Assembly (NCBI GenBank): GCA_029215795.1
Contig: JARDYH010000002.1
Location: forward strand, 276,962,310-277,026,309
Direction: 5' to 3'
Source: Anniella stebbinsi
Taxonomy: Eukaryota > Chordata > Lepidosauria > Squamata > Anniellidae
DNA length: 64,000 bases
Each line of letters begins with the position of its first letter. Positions within the stretch are counted from its first letter, which is position 1. Positions 1 to 11,752 of this stretch are shown here, in pieces. Made by a program: the position numbers and the translations under genes. The notes beneath the pieces were generated by a model. That model was not told where the DNA came from and did not search any database. It saw only the letters and a program-made list of their open reading frames with translations.

Positions 1-11
1 TGGGATGGTGA

Positions 12-323
12 CTAGAGTAGCCATTCACGCTTTACACACTCGCCATTCTGCAGTTCATGGTTGAACACATTCTTTGATAAATACCTTGTCTGAGTATTCT
101 CTCCTCCAGCTCCTTTATACACTCTGTGTGATTTTGAAAGGTTGCTGCCATGATTCTGACATGATGTCAGCCCACTATGAATCCAGTAATCCACTGTGTT
201 AGTATTGCTAATGCCCCATAGCTCCGGATTTGTGTCTTGGATCACAAACTCCTTTACTGTTACAGATTTGGGCATTTCCTCTTGTGGAATGTCCCCAGCA
301 GCAGGAACAGGTAATGTTACCAT
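12..323 (-). pseudogene. hAT/ZMYM-like TTF-type zinc-finger domain fragment
   Basis: The minus-strand reading frame of about 103 residues ends in RYLSKNVFNHELQNGECV followed by KREWLL. This resembles the TTF-type zinc-finger domain found at the N-terminus of many hAT-derived transposases and ZMYM-like proteins, where the motif reads roughly xWLxYSP. Here the codon after WLL is TAG and the next codons read Ser-Pro, so a Tyr codon has probably mutated to a stop. The cysteine-rich remainder and the catalytic domain would lie left of the window. Upstream residues (DTNPELWGISNTNTVDYWI) fit the Asp-Pro-x-x-Trp stretch common in this family. It is most likely a decayed transposon copy rather than a host gene. 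The family assignment is from motif memory only. Confidence 0.55.
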
Positions 324-647
324 TGGTATGTCTGCTGGAACTGGATGATTGGGTGCAGGAGGGTATGTAGATGTGGATGCTATTTTTGAAGGAGCAGTAG
401 TAGTGGCTGATGTTGCACCTGGATTGAACCAAGATGTTCATTTTGGAAGTTTGATCATTTCCTTTTCCTCCTCTGCAGCTCTTTTCCTCTTCTGTACTCC
501 ACTCAAAACATTACATTACATTACTGCTCAAAGGGTTATTTACGAAGTTCACTAACACGTAATAAGTCTACAGTTTCTTTTTCCTCACTTCACTTTTTTT
601 ACACTTCCTCCAACCTTTCACTACACAAATAGAATTCAAATAATCCA

Positions 648-748
648 AACTCTCTACTGCGTGCTGCTGATTCACAACACTGTGAGGCAAGGCCTAGGCT
701 AGGCCTTGCCTCACAGTGTTGTGAATCAGCAGCACGCAGTAGAGAGTT
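648..748. repeat. Perfect 101-bp palindrome
   Basis: Positions 648-697 are the exact reverse complement of 699-748, with a single unpaired base at 698. The arms are 50 bp with no mismatch. Such a perfect arm implies either very recent formation or continual arm-to-arm correction. It probably belongs to a DNA-transposon-related unit, since another inverted repeat follows directly. Confidence 0.95.
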
Positions 749-749
749 A

Positions 750-804
750 GTAGAATGTAGACCTAGACAGAAATGAGGCTACGCCGCCTAGGTCTACATT
801 CTAC
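750..804. repeat. Inverted repeat, 17-bp arms
   Basis: Positions 750-766 (GTAGAATGTAGACCTAG) are exactly complementary to 788-804. The 21-bp spacer contains ATGAGGCTACG. It lies 2 bp beyond the 101-bp palindrome, so the two hairpins sit side by side. I infer the end of a non-autonomous DNA transposon; the family is not identified. Confidence 0.85.
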
Positions 805-2084
805 AATTTTCACATCTTATATAACACATTTCCTCAAATCTAAGACACACTTTTTATCCCATTTTTGTGTCTGTAAAAATGGGGTGCTGGTGCTCCGTCC
901 AGGAGGAAGCCCGTGCAGTGCGTTAAGCCATGGGAGGCAAGCCCCGGCCCAGCTACAGCTCCCCACAGGGCACGTGCGCTCAGTGCCCTCCGCGATGCAT
1001 GCTCCACATTTTTGCCCAGTGAGAGAGGAGGAATAGCAGCAGCGGTCCATTCACATATCACAAACTATCAATACATACATAGATTACCATGGGGCCCCTA
1101 TGCTCGTGGCCCCCCCGGGCAACTGCCCAGCATGCCCAGGCATTAAGATGCCACTGGGTATGATGCCATTGTCCTTCTGTTGTGGCTAGCCCTGATAAAC
1201 GGATGTGGGATTTTGCTCCTTTGAGACTGGGAATCTCTTGTTAGGGATTCTGGTTTCCCTCCTGACAAGGGAATGGAGGTATGGGAGGTATTTCCTGGTG
1301 ACAGCCATGTGGGAGTAAGTTTGGAGTCTGTGCGGGTTAGATTGATTAAAGGCTTAGGGTTTCATGTATCCTTTGTTGTTCATTTATCACTTGGGATAAT
1401 AACATGCAATTCTTTCTTCCAATTTGGATGGGAAATGTACGATTGAGGTTGCTGTCCAAGGCCTTATCCACACCAGCCATTTATTCCAGAATAGTATCAA
1501 GGTAATCCCTACTGGGCCACATGACACACAGCTGATCCTGCTGTGATCTAGGGATGACCCCTCCGTTTTCCCGGGATATCGATTACAGCTTTTGTCCCAG
1601 TTTTCTCCCCACTCTCACAAAAGTTCTGAGATGCGCGGCTGGTGTGCCCTCCCCCTTGCGAAGCTATTGCTGTTCCTCATGAGTGGCGGGGCTCAGCAAA
1701 CAGGCAACCAGCTGTGCGGAGCAAGCCCATGGGTATTGGGAGTGAGGGGGAGAGCATTATAGACATGTTCTGGATGGGTATCAGGTCTTTCAGCACTGAG
1801 TGTGTGTGTTTTTTTTAAAAATCATCTTCATGCAGGATCCCAACTCTGCTCTTGCACAAGAGTCAGGAATTGTAAAAAAAAAAAATTAAAAAAAAATGCC
1901 CCGGAACGGCTCTCCTTAAATTGCATGCAAACTCTCTGGTGAGTGCCCCGTGAAGCAGAAAACTTTGTGATCATCCCTCCCCTCTCTTGAAAGGGGTCTA
2001 GGTATAAGTGAGCTCCAAGTCTCCAGATGGAGGGTTTTCTCTCCCCATGTGATCTAACCCACTCAGAAACACTACCTTTAGCAT

Positions 2085-2087
<3 letters not shown>
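805..2087. other. No recognisable gene; probable old repeat debris
   Basis: I see no convincing coding exon. Positions 820-900 (ACACATTTCCTCAAATCTAA, then a CCCATTTTTGTG / AAAAATGGGG hairpin) look like the end of a DNA transposon. Positions 1060-1150 and 1440-1760 read like diverged interspersed repeat, but I cannot name them. Confidence 0.4.

Positions 2088-2122
<35 letters not shown>
2088..2122. repeat. (TAA)n microsatellite at a LINE 3' end
   Basis: About 12 uninterrupted TAA units. It directly abuts the 3' end of the minus-strand LINE that follows, so it is the element's tail rather than an independent repeat. Confidence 0.95.
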
Positions 2123-3345
2123 TTATTTCTTACCCGCCTCTCCCACTGGATTGAGATGGGGAACAACATCAGTGTAAAACAATGTAAAATACATATAAAA
2201 TACATAAAACTGATTAAAAGCATATGAAGTTAATACATTATTAAAATCAACAAAGTCTTAAAATTCGACTACGTAGACCTGCCAGAAGGGATCAGTCTTT
2301 ATCGCTCTCTTAAATTCTAGAAGACTGGTAAGTCGGCGGATCTCTTCCGGCAGGTCGTTCCACAGTCTGGGAGTGGCAGAAGAGAAGGTTCTCTGGGTAA
2401 TGGTTGTCAGCCTAGTTCTGGCTGACTGTAATAAGTTCTTCCCAGAGGACCTGAGCATGCGGGGTGGATTGTATGGGAGAAGGCGATCCCGCAGGTAACC
2501 TGGACCCAAACCATGTAGGGCTTTAAAGGTAATGACCAACACTTTGTACTTCACCGGACACTAATTGGCAGCTAGTGGAGCGATTTTAAAGCTGGTGCAA
2601 TATGGTCACCTCTAGGTGTACTGGTGACCAACTTGGCTGCCATATTTTGAACTAGTTGAAGTTTCCGGACTAGGCACAGAGGTAGCTCTATGTACAGCGC
2701 ATTGCAGAAGTCGCAAAGTTACCAGTGCGTGCATTACCATTTTTAAGTCTTCCAACTCTAGGAATGGGTGCAGCTGGCGTATCAGCCGAAGCTGATAGTA
2801 GGCATTCCTGGCCGTCGCATCTATCTGAGCTGTCATTTGGAGCGATGGATCCAGAAACACGCCCAAGCTACGAACACAGCCTTTCAAGGGGAGTGTAACC
2901 CCATCCAGAACTGGTTGACACACCTCCAAACCCAGGTTGGGGCCTTTGACAGTCAGCACCTCCGCCTTGTCTGGATTCAGCTTCAGTTTGTTTTTCCTCA
3001 TCCAGCCCATTACCGCCTCCAGGCATTCATTCAGAGGAGACACACTATCCTTAGCTGACACTGTTGTCAAAAGCATAGAGAAATATATTTGGGTGTCATT
3101 AGCATACTGATAGCACCCCACCCCATGCCTCCAGATGATCTATCCCACCAGTTTCATGTAGATGTTAAACAGCATTGGGAATAGGATGGTGCCTTGAGGT
3201 ACGCCACACAACAGATCCTTCTTTGAGGAGCAACTATCCCCAAGCATTACCAGCTGGAACCTGCCCGAGAGGTAAAACCGGAACCACTGAAGCACAGTGC
3301 CCCCAATTCCCAATCCCCTTAGGCATTTGATCTAGGCCCTGGAAG
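2123..3345 (-). mobile_element. 5'-truncated L2-clade LINE (reverse transcriptase 3' half)
   Basis: The minus strand encodes the distal part of an L2/CR1-type ORF2. Reading 5' to 3' on the minus strand one finds FNIYMK-like residues, then GCYQYANDTQIYFS (3121 downward), then LNPDKAEVL, a LGVFLDPSLQM block and the C-terminal block GLGPGYLRDRLLPYNP...PRLWNDLPEEIRRL at 2258-2554. The active-site YADD box reads YAND, so an essential Asp is lost. The frame breaks near 2600-2700. The 3' UTR (GTTCCCCATCTCAATCCAGTG in minus sense) runs into the TAA tail. It is a dead copy, cut off at the 5' side near 3345. Confidence 0.88.
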
Positions 3346-3426
3346 AGGGGATGTTGCTGCATAAAAGGAGTCAAGTAATCTCCAGCTCTGTCACAAGGAT
3401 CTAACAGTAAAATATGGGTGCAAGAG

Positions 3427-3601
3427 CTATACTAGAGTGACCAGTTACAAAAGAGGGCAGGGCTCCTGCAGCTTTAACTATTGTGATGAAGAGGGAATTT
3501 CACCAAGTGCTGCATGCATACAAATGACACCTGCCGAAATTCCCATTTCTATGCAACTGTTAAAGATACAGGAGCCCTGTCCTTTCCATATGGTCACCCT
3601 A
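3427..3601. mobile_element. Half-copy of a palindromic hAT-type MITE
   Basis: It begins CTATACTAGAGTGACC and ends GGTCACCCTA. It corresponds to the right half of the 320-bp palindromic elements at 14075 and 34064, including the junction-spanning CTATAC that lies at their centres. No 8-bp TSD is visible, consistent with loss of the left half. Confidence 0.75.
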
Positions 3602-6447
3602 CTTTAAACCTAATGGGTCTTCCTGAGCAATAGGATACAATACTGCATATCCACAGTCTCATCAGCTTCTATGTTTTGAGGAACAATGTGGAATAATAAT
3701 TATATAAATTTAAGCACTGGCAAGACCTGAAAATATATATTTTAAAACATTTACTCAAACATCCAGAGCAAATTGAAAACAGCCAACCTACAAAACTAGA
3801 GTAGGCAGAATACCTTTAAAATAACATGGGCAATCCTAAGCCCCCTAGACAGTTTCCAGAGGCCATAGGATACTTCAGATTCCTGGATCTGAGGTCAGAG
3901 ACAGTGCTCCAACCTCAGACCAAGGAATCTGCATTGCCCATCCTCTCCTCCACCCTGTCACAGCCAGCACAGAGAGAACTGCACCAGCTGCCTCTCCAAG
4001 GTTGCAAAATACAACCTTGGAGCTTATGTAAAGACGGCATTCCAGTGAGTGGGGAAGAGAGGGAACTGGAGAGACTGGCTTACACGGAATCCCTGTTGGA
4101 AATATTGCAAGATCTGCAAGTTATTGGAATGGGCCAATGTTGCAGTTGGTTAATTCATGAGAATTTTGACCATAGATAACCTTAGGATCTCTATAGCCTA
4201 TAATGTGGCTTCCTGTAATACCCTCCTTTTGCTCCTCCCTTTCCTTCCCCACCCTCCTCTCTCTTCCACCTAGAAGCAGATGTGTTTGCTCTCTCACCAC
4301 TGTCAGTGTAATGGAACACAAAATAGATTGAACAAACGTTTTTTAAAACAACAACAACAATATACCTGCATTTTATATGCAAGAATATTGAGAGTAAAAC
4401 CATTTAACGTTTATTCATCAAAGGAGGGTGTGCTCTCCTTTTATTCTAAGATAACCTTGCATGCATGTGAGACTCATAAATGCTCATTCTGTTTCAACTT
4501 TTTTATTTTTCCTCTGCACTAGGAAAAAAATTCAGGGGGGCACAGAAGGGGCAATGTCTATTTCTAGGTGGGCAGGCTGTATCCCACATGTTAAGTTCCC
4601 TGAAAGAAAAATAAGGGTATATCACACACTAAAACTGCCATCCTAACCATCTATTCTGAAATAAGTCATATATTGATAAATTTAGGAGGGGGTGTTTGTT
4701 TTAATATAGCATGTATTAGCCAAATTCAAATTACAGTAAGGCTTTCAGTCAAGGTAGAGTCACTACACAAGCATTTCCTTGACATACAGATTAGACAGGC
4801 AGAACACTTTCTTTAGAAAACAGTTACTTTTGAACTAGTGCAGGCAGAACCAGGAAGGTAGACTCTAGTGTAAATAAAGAGCAAACTGAGACACTTGGGC
4901 CCTGTACACCTAGGAAACCCAATGCCTATGAAGTAGTCTAAAGATCTAAAAGATGAAGTTTTTGAAGATGAAGCTCCTGATGAAGCTGGGTGTTTTTTGT
5001 TTTTGTTTTTTGGGTGTTTTTTTTTCTGTAATCCATTTCCTTTGTAATGTGGAATAAAAGAAATAAGAGGCATTGAATGTGGTGGGATAAATTGATGAGT
5101 AAATATTCATAGGCTTGCATTGTGAGTGAATCCTTCCCATCCCAATTCCTGTCCAAATTCTTTGAGGAGAAAAAAACGAAGAAGTGGAGAAAGTACAGAT
5201 TAATTCTTTCCTCCCCCTCTCATTTTTCCCGGCCTACTGTCCTGAGAAAAAAAGGAAGAGATCCATGGAATAAGCTGATTAATTCTTCCGAGAGTGTTCT
5301 TGCTGCTCTGGCTGCTGGTGCTGGAGTATAGTTTGGAGAACTGCCAAGAATAAGTTTAGGCATCAGGGGTTTTAAGTGTGATGCATTTATGAGTGCCCCC
5401 ACCCCGAACTTCAGTTACCTTACCCTAATTGGTGTGATGGAAAATGATTTCACTGGAGGCAGAGCCAAGGGGATCAACCCCCTCCCAGAAACCTCTCCCA
5501 AATAATACAGTTTGTGGCAGAGCTCACTTATTGAAAGCAAAGGGAGGTGGGAAAGGAAGAAGCCCATTTTACACACAGGCAAACTGAGGCAGCAGGCAAA
5601 TAAAAGTCAATGACTGCAAGTGTGTGTGTAATTGAGTTACATAATTGCAGCACACTAAATTCCCAGAACCAACAGAGATCAGCCCTATTTTTTGAAGTGT
5701 CTTAAAAAAAATATCCAGGGTATGTCACAACACAGAGAAAGGTATTTATAGCCAAGCCCACATTGCCAAGCTTTAAATTAATGAAAGATAAGAGACCACG
5801 AAACCCATTTCACAAATAGGCAAACTGAGGCAGCAGGAAAATAAGAATCAATGACTGTAAGTGAGTGAGTTTGGGTTACATAATCACAGGTTTAAGAAGA
5901 AAAAAGTATGCCCCATAAAACAAAAGGAACTTATCCAGGAATATGTGTTAATTTTCACCACGAAAAGGAAAGAAATGACTTTTAAAACCTGAAAGCAAAG
6001 AGGGGAGGGAAAACACCATTAACCATTTCCTTGCCCAGAAGGACTCCTAATATCCATTGGCAGTAACTTACTTCTGAGAAAACATGCATAGGATTGTGTG
6101 ATAAATCCTAAAAACTGGCACAAACCAGTTCTTACAATGAAACTCTCTGGTCAGTTCACAACAATTAAAACCACAACACGCATTATAGATTATAATATAA
6201 AATGTAAAAGCATAAAAGTTTTCCCCAAATTTCTGCCTTTTAATTTTTTAACAAATGAAAAGAAGTAGAAAGCTGCAATTAGGAAGGAATCTTGGTATGG
6301 GGTGTTTATACTGCCAGCCATTCTTCCTCTAAACCAGGCTTCCCCAATCAAGTGCTCTCCAGAAATTTTGAACTTAAATTCCCAAATGAAAAAAGGAAGT
6401 TAAGGATGTTCATATACATTGAAATTTAATACAGATAAAATTAAATT
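3602..6447. other. No recognisable gene; repeat-poor spacer
   Basis: The longest open frame (3826-4179, plus, 117 codons) has no recognisable domain and no flanking splice evidence, so I do not call it a gene. The stretch holds pyrimidine-rich DNA near 4205-4270 and the direct repeat listed separately. Near 6062-6105 is one copy of the short family containing CATGCATAGGAT. Confidence 0.5.
5563..5889. repeat. Local direct duplication of ~87 bp
   Basis: Positions 5563-5650 and 5804-5889 share CCCATTTnACA, GCAAACTGAGGCAGCAGG, AATCAATGACTG (AGTCAATGACTG in the first) and GTTACATAAT in the same order and spacing. The copies are in direct orientation, about 240 bp apart, at roughly 80-85% identity by eye. 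It may be a tandem duplication or two remnants of one repeat. Confidence 0.8.
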
Positions 6448-6463
6448 GTTAATACCATAACAG
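6448..6463. repeat. 5' target-site duplication of L1
   Basis: GTTAATACCATAACAG occurs here and again, identical over 16 bp, at 11723-11738. The pair brackets the L1 insertion. Confidence 0.96.
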
Positions 6464-6806
6464 GGGGGTGTGGCTTGGGAAGCCAAAGGAGATGGCAGCG
6501 TGAATCCAGAGCTCCTCGTCTAATGAAGAAAAACAGAGCCAAAAGAGCCTTCCTATGAAATAAATGTTTGTCTAAAATAAGGAAAGAGATACATGAACTG
6601 GTTGGGAAGATTTCAGAAGGAGAAAAAACTCCTCTTCAAAGAAATAAATAAGGTGCCAGCAGAAAGAAGATTCAGAGAGCATACAGCTGGAAAGAAAAGG
6701 AAAATGGCTGTGACAAAGGAAGAAATGGCTAAATGTCTTTAAACAAGATCTGAAGATAGCATGGGAGGAAGCTCTGGAGAATAAATGGGAAAAACTACAG
6801 GAAAAA

Positions 6807-7571
6807 ATGGAGAAAACAGAGGATGCGGTAACAAAGAAAGAAGAATGGCTGAAGGAACATGAAAGGAGAATTGAAACTGTAGAAAGAAAAATCCAAGAAA
6901 ATAACTCTAAATGGGAAATTTATACAAACCAGAGCAAACGGAATAATATACGTCTTCATGGAATTATGGAAATTCAAGGACGAGAGGAGATAAAAGACCT
7001 CATAATGCAATGGTTTACAGAAATCATTCCAGACTGTAAGCTAAAAGAGGAGGATATTGAAAGAATTTATTGGGCAGCTGGTCCTAAGAGAATAGATGGC
7101 AACTTTCCAAGAGATATAATGGTACGTTTTGCAAACTATCCCTCTAAAGAGAAAATTATGAGAGAAGTAAGACAAGTAAAAGAAGTAAAGTACAAAGGAA
7201 GAAACGTGATGTTCCTGCAAGATTTGGCTCCAGAGACTTTACAGAAGAGAAAAGAATTCAAAAGCTATATAGAGGTTTTGAATAAACAACGAATAATGTA
7301 CAGATGGGGTTTCCCTTTTAAGATAACAGCGGAGCATAAAGGAAAATACTTTACTGCATCAACAAAAGCAGAACTTAAAAGTCTCTTTGCAAAGCTTGGA
7401 ATGTCAGATCCGGAGAGAGAGACAGCTGAAAGCGTGGAGGAGTCATCTCAGAGATTGGAGGAAGAGGGGGAGGACTGGAGGCTGGCAGCTGTAAAAGTGA
7501 GAGAGAAGGGAGTGAAGAAAAAAACAGCTCCGGCAAAAGAAAAAAGGATCCCAACCAGAAGTCAAAAGTAA
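6807..7571 (+). CDS. L1 ORF1 protein (RNA-binding chaperone)
   Basis: This frame encodes the trimeric nucleic-acid chaperone that coats L1 RNA. Residues 1-45 are a charged heptad-like coiled coil (EEWLKEHERRIETVERKI). Residues 46-140 form the RRM-like domain with RNNIRLHGI and DIMVRFANYPSKEKI. The C-terminal domain follows with FLQDLAPETLQKRKEFK, FPFKIT and a basic Lys/Arg-rich tail. The open frame extends upstream of this Met to about 6735. A more natural initiator near 6703 is in another frame, so a one-base shift near 6735 has probably separated the start from the body. Length from this Met (254 residues) is somewhat short of typical L1 ORF1. Confidence 0.9.
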   Translation: MEKTEDAVTKKEEWLKEHERRIETVERKIQENNSKWEIYTNQSKRNNIRLHGIMEIQGREEIKDLIMQWFTEIIPDCKLKEEDIERIYWAAGPKRIDGNFPRDIMVRFANYPSKEKIMREVRQVKEVKYKGRNVMFLQDLAPETLQKRKEFKSYIEVLNKQRIMYRWGFPFKITAEHKGKYFTASTKAELKSLFAKLGMSDPERETAESVEESSQRLEEEGEDWRLAAVKVREKGVKKKTAPAKEKRIPTRSQK

Positions 7572-8139
7572 ACTATGAACATTAAAAGACAGGAAGGCAC
7601 ACTATGGTGATGGGAAAAATATAAAAGCAAAGGACGAGGGAATCTGGACATGGAGCCAGCCTATGAAGTAATAGGCTGGACAATCCCCCAGAGAGGAAAC
7701 CGAAAGATAAGTTTCCTCTTGGCAGTTTGTAAGAGCACAAATCTTCCACTGTAACCCTTTCCTTGGTCTAGAAAATAAGAGTGTGGGAAACGGAGGGAGA
7801 GGGGAAAGTGGGGGAGAAAGATAGGAACTAAGCTCCGAAGCTCTAAGAAATTAGGGACTGGAACTTCCTGGTTAGGAGTTTAAGGGAGGGAAGAAACTCG
7901 GAGGGGAGGGGAGGGGAAGAAGGGAAGAAGAAATTTGTTTTGGGTAATTTAGGTTAACTGTTTTTAGATATATAGATGTATACATATTGTGGTAGTAGTT
8001 CTCTCCAAGCTTTATATTGGATAAAGGAAAATAAAGAGAGACAGTGACATCTAGCGGAGAAAACTGTAATTTGCAAATAAGTAAATATATATAAGGAACG
8101 AATTTATAACAAAACACAACAGATAACATTAGCTTCAAT

Positions 8140-11100
8140 TTACAGCCCCAACACAAATCAATTGAGTTTTTTACAAAACATCTTAGCAAAACTAAACAAA
8201 TTTACAAAAGAAGAAAAAAATATAGCAGGGGATGTGAATTGGAACTTACAGGGGGCAAGTTCAGAAAAGGACAAGTATGGGAAAACCCCCTCAAAACAAA
8301 ACAGAAGAGTAAGAAGTTATATGAATATAATTAAGAAATATAGGGTATTTGATGCATGGGCTGAAATAAACCCCAGGGACTACAGTCATACCTATTACTC
8401 AGAGGTTCACAAGAGTTTTAGTAGATTGGATACAATATTAATGTCAGAAGCTTTGCTGCAAAAAACAAATAAGATGGAAATTGGGGTAATTAAGGTAACA
8501 AATCATGCTGCAGCTAAAACCCTTGTAGAAATAGATAAAAAAATAAAAAGAGATTATAAATGGAAAATGAATCCTATATTATTAACAAAGGAGGAAACCA
8601 AAGAAAAAATTAAAAGGGGAATAGAAAGATATTTCGCAGAATTAGATGGGAAGCAGCAAAGAATTAGATGGGAAGCAGCAAAGGCAACAATAAGAGGGGA
8701 ATGTATTAAACAATTAAGTATAATTAGGAAAAAAGAGAAAGAAAAAAAGAAAGACTAGATAGAGAGATAAAGACTTTAGAGGAAAATTACAAAAAGACGG
8801 TGAAAATACAAACTAGAAGGAAAATGGAAGAAAGGAGAAAAGATAGAGAGGTTTTAGAAATGAATAAAACAATGGTGAATTTGTTATATATGAAGCAAAG
8901 AAATTATGAATATTCAGGAAAAAGTTCAAAAATGCTAACAAAGAGTTCAAAAGAAAAGAATTAGAAACAAAATATGGGCATTAAGTTCTAAAGGAGAAAA
9001 TAAAACACAGGATCAAGGAAAAATGGGAGAAATAATACAAGAATATTTATCAGAGTTGTATAAAGGAAAGGAGGTGGATATAAGCCAAATTAAAAAGTAT
9101 CAAAGGAAAGCGGGGATACCACCATTAAAAGAAGAACAAAAGCAATACTTACAAGCAGAGGTACAAGAAAAAGAAATAGAACAGATCATAAAAGAGTTAA
9201 AGAATAACAAAAGCCCGGGGGAAGATGGTTTCACCAGGGAGTTCTATAAAGTATATGCAGACAAACTGGTACCCCAACTAAAAAGTTTATTTCATGAAAT
9301 ATAAGAGGGGGGATCTCTCCCGGAAATATGGAAACAAACAGCAATAATAATGATGGCTAAACCAAATAAAGATAAATGTAATCCAGATTCATACAGGCCA
9401 ATATCCCTGCTGAATGTAGACTATAAGATATTTACAAAAATATGGGCTAAGAGACTAAAGGAAACGATAAATGATTCTATAGGGGTAGACCAATACGGCT
9501 TCTTGAAAAATAGGTTTATAGCAGAACCCATTAGGAATCTATGTGGCCTGATGAGGTTGAGTAATATAAGAAAAGTCCCAATGGCATTAATGACCCTGGA
9601 TTTATACAAGGCTTTTGACACGGTAATCCCGAAATTTATAACTAATATGCCAGAAATATACAATTTGGGAACTAAATTTAAACATATAATAGATATAATA
9701 TATGAGCAATCAAAGGCCAAAGTTAGATATAATGGTTTAGAAACAGGAAAAATAAAGTTAATGGCAGGAACAAGACAGGGATGTCCATTATCACCTGTAT
9801 TATTCACAATGGCAATAGAATTCTTGGCAGATAGAATTAGAGCAAATACAAAGATCAAATGAATACAGGTTGGTAAAAAAAGAATTTAAATTAAGCCTTT
9901 ATGCGGATGACATTATAATGACATTACAAAATACAAAAGAAGAGCTAAAAGAAGTGACAAAAGAATTATGGGAGTTTCAACAGGTAGCAGGCCTTAAGGT
10001 TAATACGGAAAAATCAGGATCAAATAGAAATATCGGAAAGGATGGGTATCCCAATAATAACTAAAGCGTTTAGATATTTAGGAGTACAGATTCCTAAAAA
10101 ACAGAAAAATATATTTAAACTTAATTATGGAAAGATATGGAAAGAAATGAGAAATGACATGGCTAGATGGGAAAAATTACAATTATCTTTGTCAGACCAA
10201 ATAATGTTGATAAAGATGAAGTTGGTACCAAAATTCACATATTTCTTCAATGTATTACTGAAGGAAATCCCAATTAGTAGATTCAAGATTTGGCAAAACA
10301 GGATAGAAAAAATTATATTTAGAAGTAAAAGACCAAGAACTCCAAAAATATACAGATATACACTTACACAAGATGGTGGATGGAGCATACCAAACTTGAA
10401 AATATATTATGAGGCATATCAATTAAGATATTTATTAGCAATAACAAAGGTAGAGGGAGATGTGCAGTGGGTAGAAATAGAGAGGGAACTGACGGGACTT
10501 AAAAAAGAAGAAGACATACAAAATTAGCTTTATAATAAAGAAATATATCAAAAAATTAATGGGAAACAAACAAAGCATAATAAGTGGAATTTTGAAAGTA
10601 TGGTATTATAAAAAAGGGAAATTAATGCCAAGTATATCACCGTTAACACCAATTTGGATACACCCGGAATTTGATATTAAAAAAAGGCAATAACTAAAAG
10701 TAAATTAAAAGAAATAAGATTAATACAGATGAAAAACTTTTATGAACAAAAAATCCCAATAACACAAGAAATATGGAATAGAAGAGTACAAAATGTTGAA
10801 ATATCATGGATGGCATGGTTGCAGATTGACAATTTTATCAGGAATAGAAAGATAGTAAAGGAGAGTACAAGGGAGCTAACTGAGTGGGAAAAAATTACAG
10901 ACAATTATAAAGATGGAGATAAGGGACTGATTACACAAACATACAGAATTATAATAAGACGGGAGACTGGAGTGGATGATATTATACGACAGACATGGGA
11001 AGAAGATGCGGATCAAGAAATTGAAGACAGAGAGTGGGGAAATATATTTGAAAAATTCCCATTCAAAACTACCTCCACAAAGATAAGAGAAGGGGCATTA

Positions 11101-11555
11101 AAAATGATACAAAAATGGTATTCGACTCCAGTGAAAGTAGCAAAAATGAACAGAAATGCGACCCCAGAATGTTGGAGAGGATGTACAGAGTTTGGAACAA
11201 ATTTGCATATGTGGTGGGAATGTTAGAGTTAGGAAATTTTGGGATAAGGTTTTTCAAAAAATAGAAAAGGTCACTGCTCAAAGAATTAATAGAACATCAG
11301 AACTAGCTCTTTTGAATATGTTTGTTAAAGAAAATAGTGATGTAAAGGATAAAAATGTTAACAATTAAGGTGTGGGGGGAAAATTTGTGGAATATAGCAA
11401 TGAATGAAAAATTAACACAGAAACTTAGAGTCTATAGAGGAAAAAAGAAGAGAGATACATTTAGAACAGAATGGTTTGCATATATAGATTATATGGAAAA
11501 AGATCCGAATAAGAACAATATTGTGGAAGCATATAAAAAGTTATGGAATTCATGA
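8140..11555 (+). pseudogene. L1 ORF2 (endonuclease-reverse transcriptase), broken
   Basis: Fragments in shifting frames add up to L1 ORF2. The endonuclease C-terminal half lies at 8140-8510: GDVNWN where GDFN is usual, then FSRLDTILMS and TNHAA where SDHAP is usual. A fused linker runs to 8758. RT motifs follow: NNKSPGEDGF (9210-9240), YRPISLLNVDYKI (9390-9430), LDLYKAFDTV (9596-9625), AGTRQGCPLSPVLF (9765-9806) and LYADDIIM (9898-9921). The thumb-like region AFRYLGVQI and the C-terminal segment with CWRGCTEFGTNLHMWWEC end at 11226, with further L1 tail codons to 11555. Stops or shifts fall near 8758, 9304, 9862, 10064 and 10527. The first ~110 residues of the endonuclease are not recognisable between 7571 and 8140, suggesting an internal deletion. 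The YADD box is intact but the protein cannot be made whole. Confidence 0.92.
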
Positions 11556-11722
11556 AAAGAAAGAAGAGACAGAGAAGAATTTGGAAGAAGAGAACAGGGG
11601 CAAATTAACCAATAAAAGAGAGGAAGAGGGAGGGGGAATGGGGGTAAATAATAGTAATGATGTAAAAGGGTGGTTGAATGATGTAAGATATGAAAATGAA
11701 ATAAAGAAGTATTTAATAATAA

Positions 11723-11738
11723 GTTAATACCATAACAG
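11723..11738. repeat. 3' target-site duplication of L1
   Basis: Identical 16-bp partner of 6448-6463. Confidence 0.96.
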
Positions 11739-11752
11739 AGCACTCTTATATA

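Larger units (their letters stand above)
6464..11722 (+). mobile_element. Full-length L1 LINE with TSDs
   Basis: The element is 5,259 bp, bounded by perfect 16-bp TSDs. It opens with a short 5' UTR (GGGGTGTGGCTTGGGAAGCC, then GAGATGGCAGCG, reminiscent of other vertebrate L1 starts). It has an ORF1, a spacer, a degraded ORF2 and a short A-rich 3' end (AATAAAGAAGTATTTAATAATAA). Base composition is strongly A-rich on the plus strand, as usual for L1. ORF2 has several frameshifts and lacks a recognisable N-terminal endonuclease segment, so the copy is not autonomous. Confidence 0.95.

Noticed and set aside
3826..4179. 117-codon plus-strand frame
   Set aside because: No recognisable domain, no splice context, no paralogue-like pattern; probably chance.
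5563..5889. CRISPR-like array
   Set aside because: Only two long, imperfect repeats in vertebrate DNA; no array structure.
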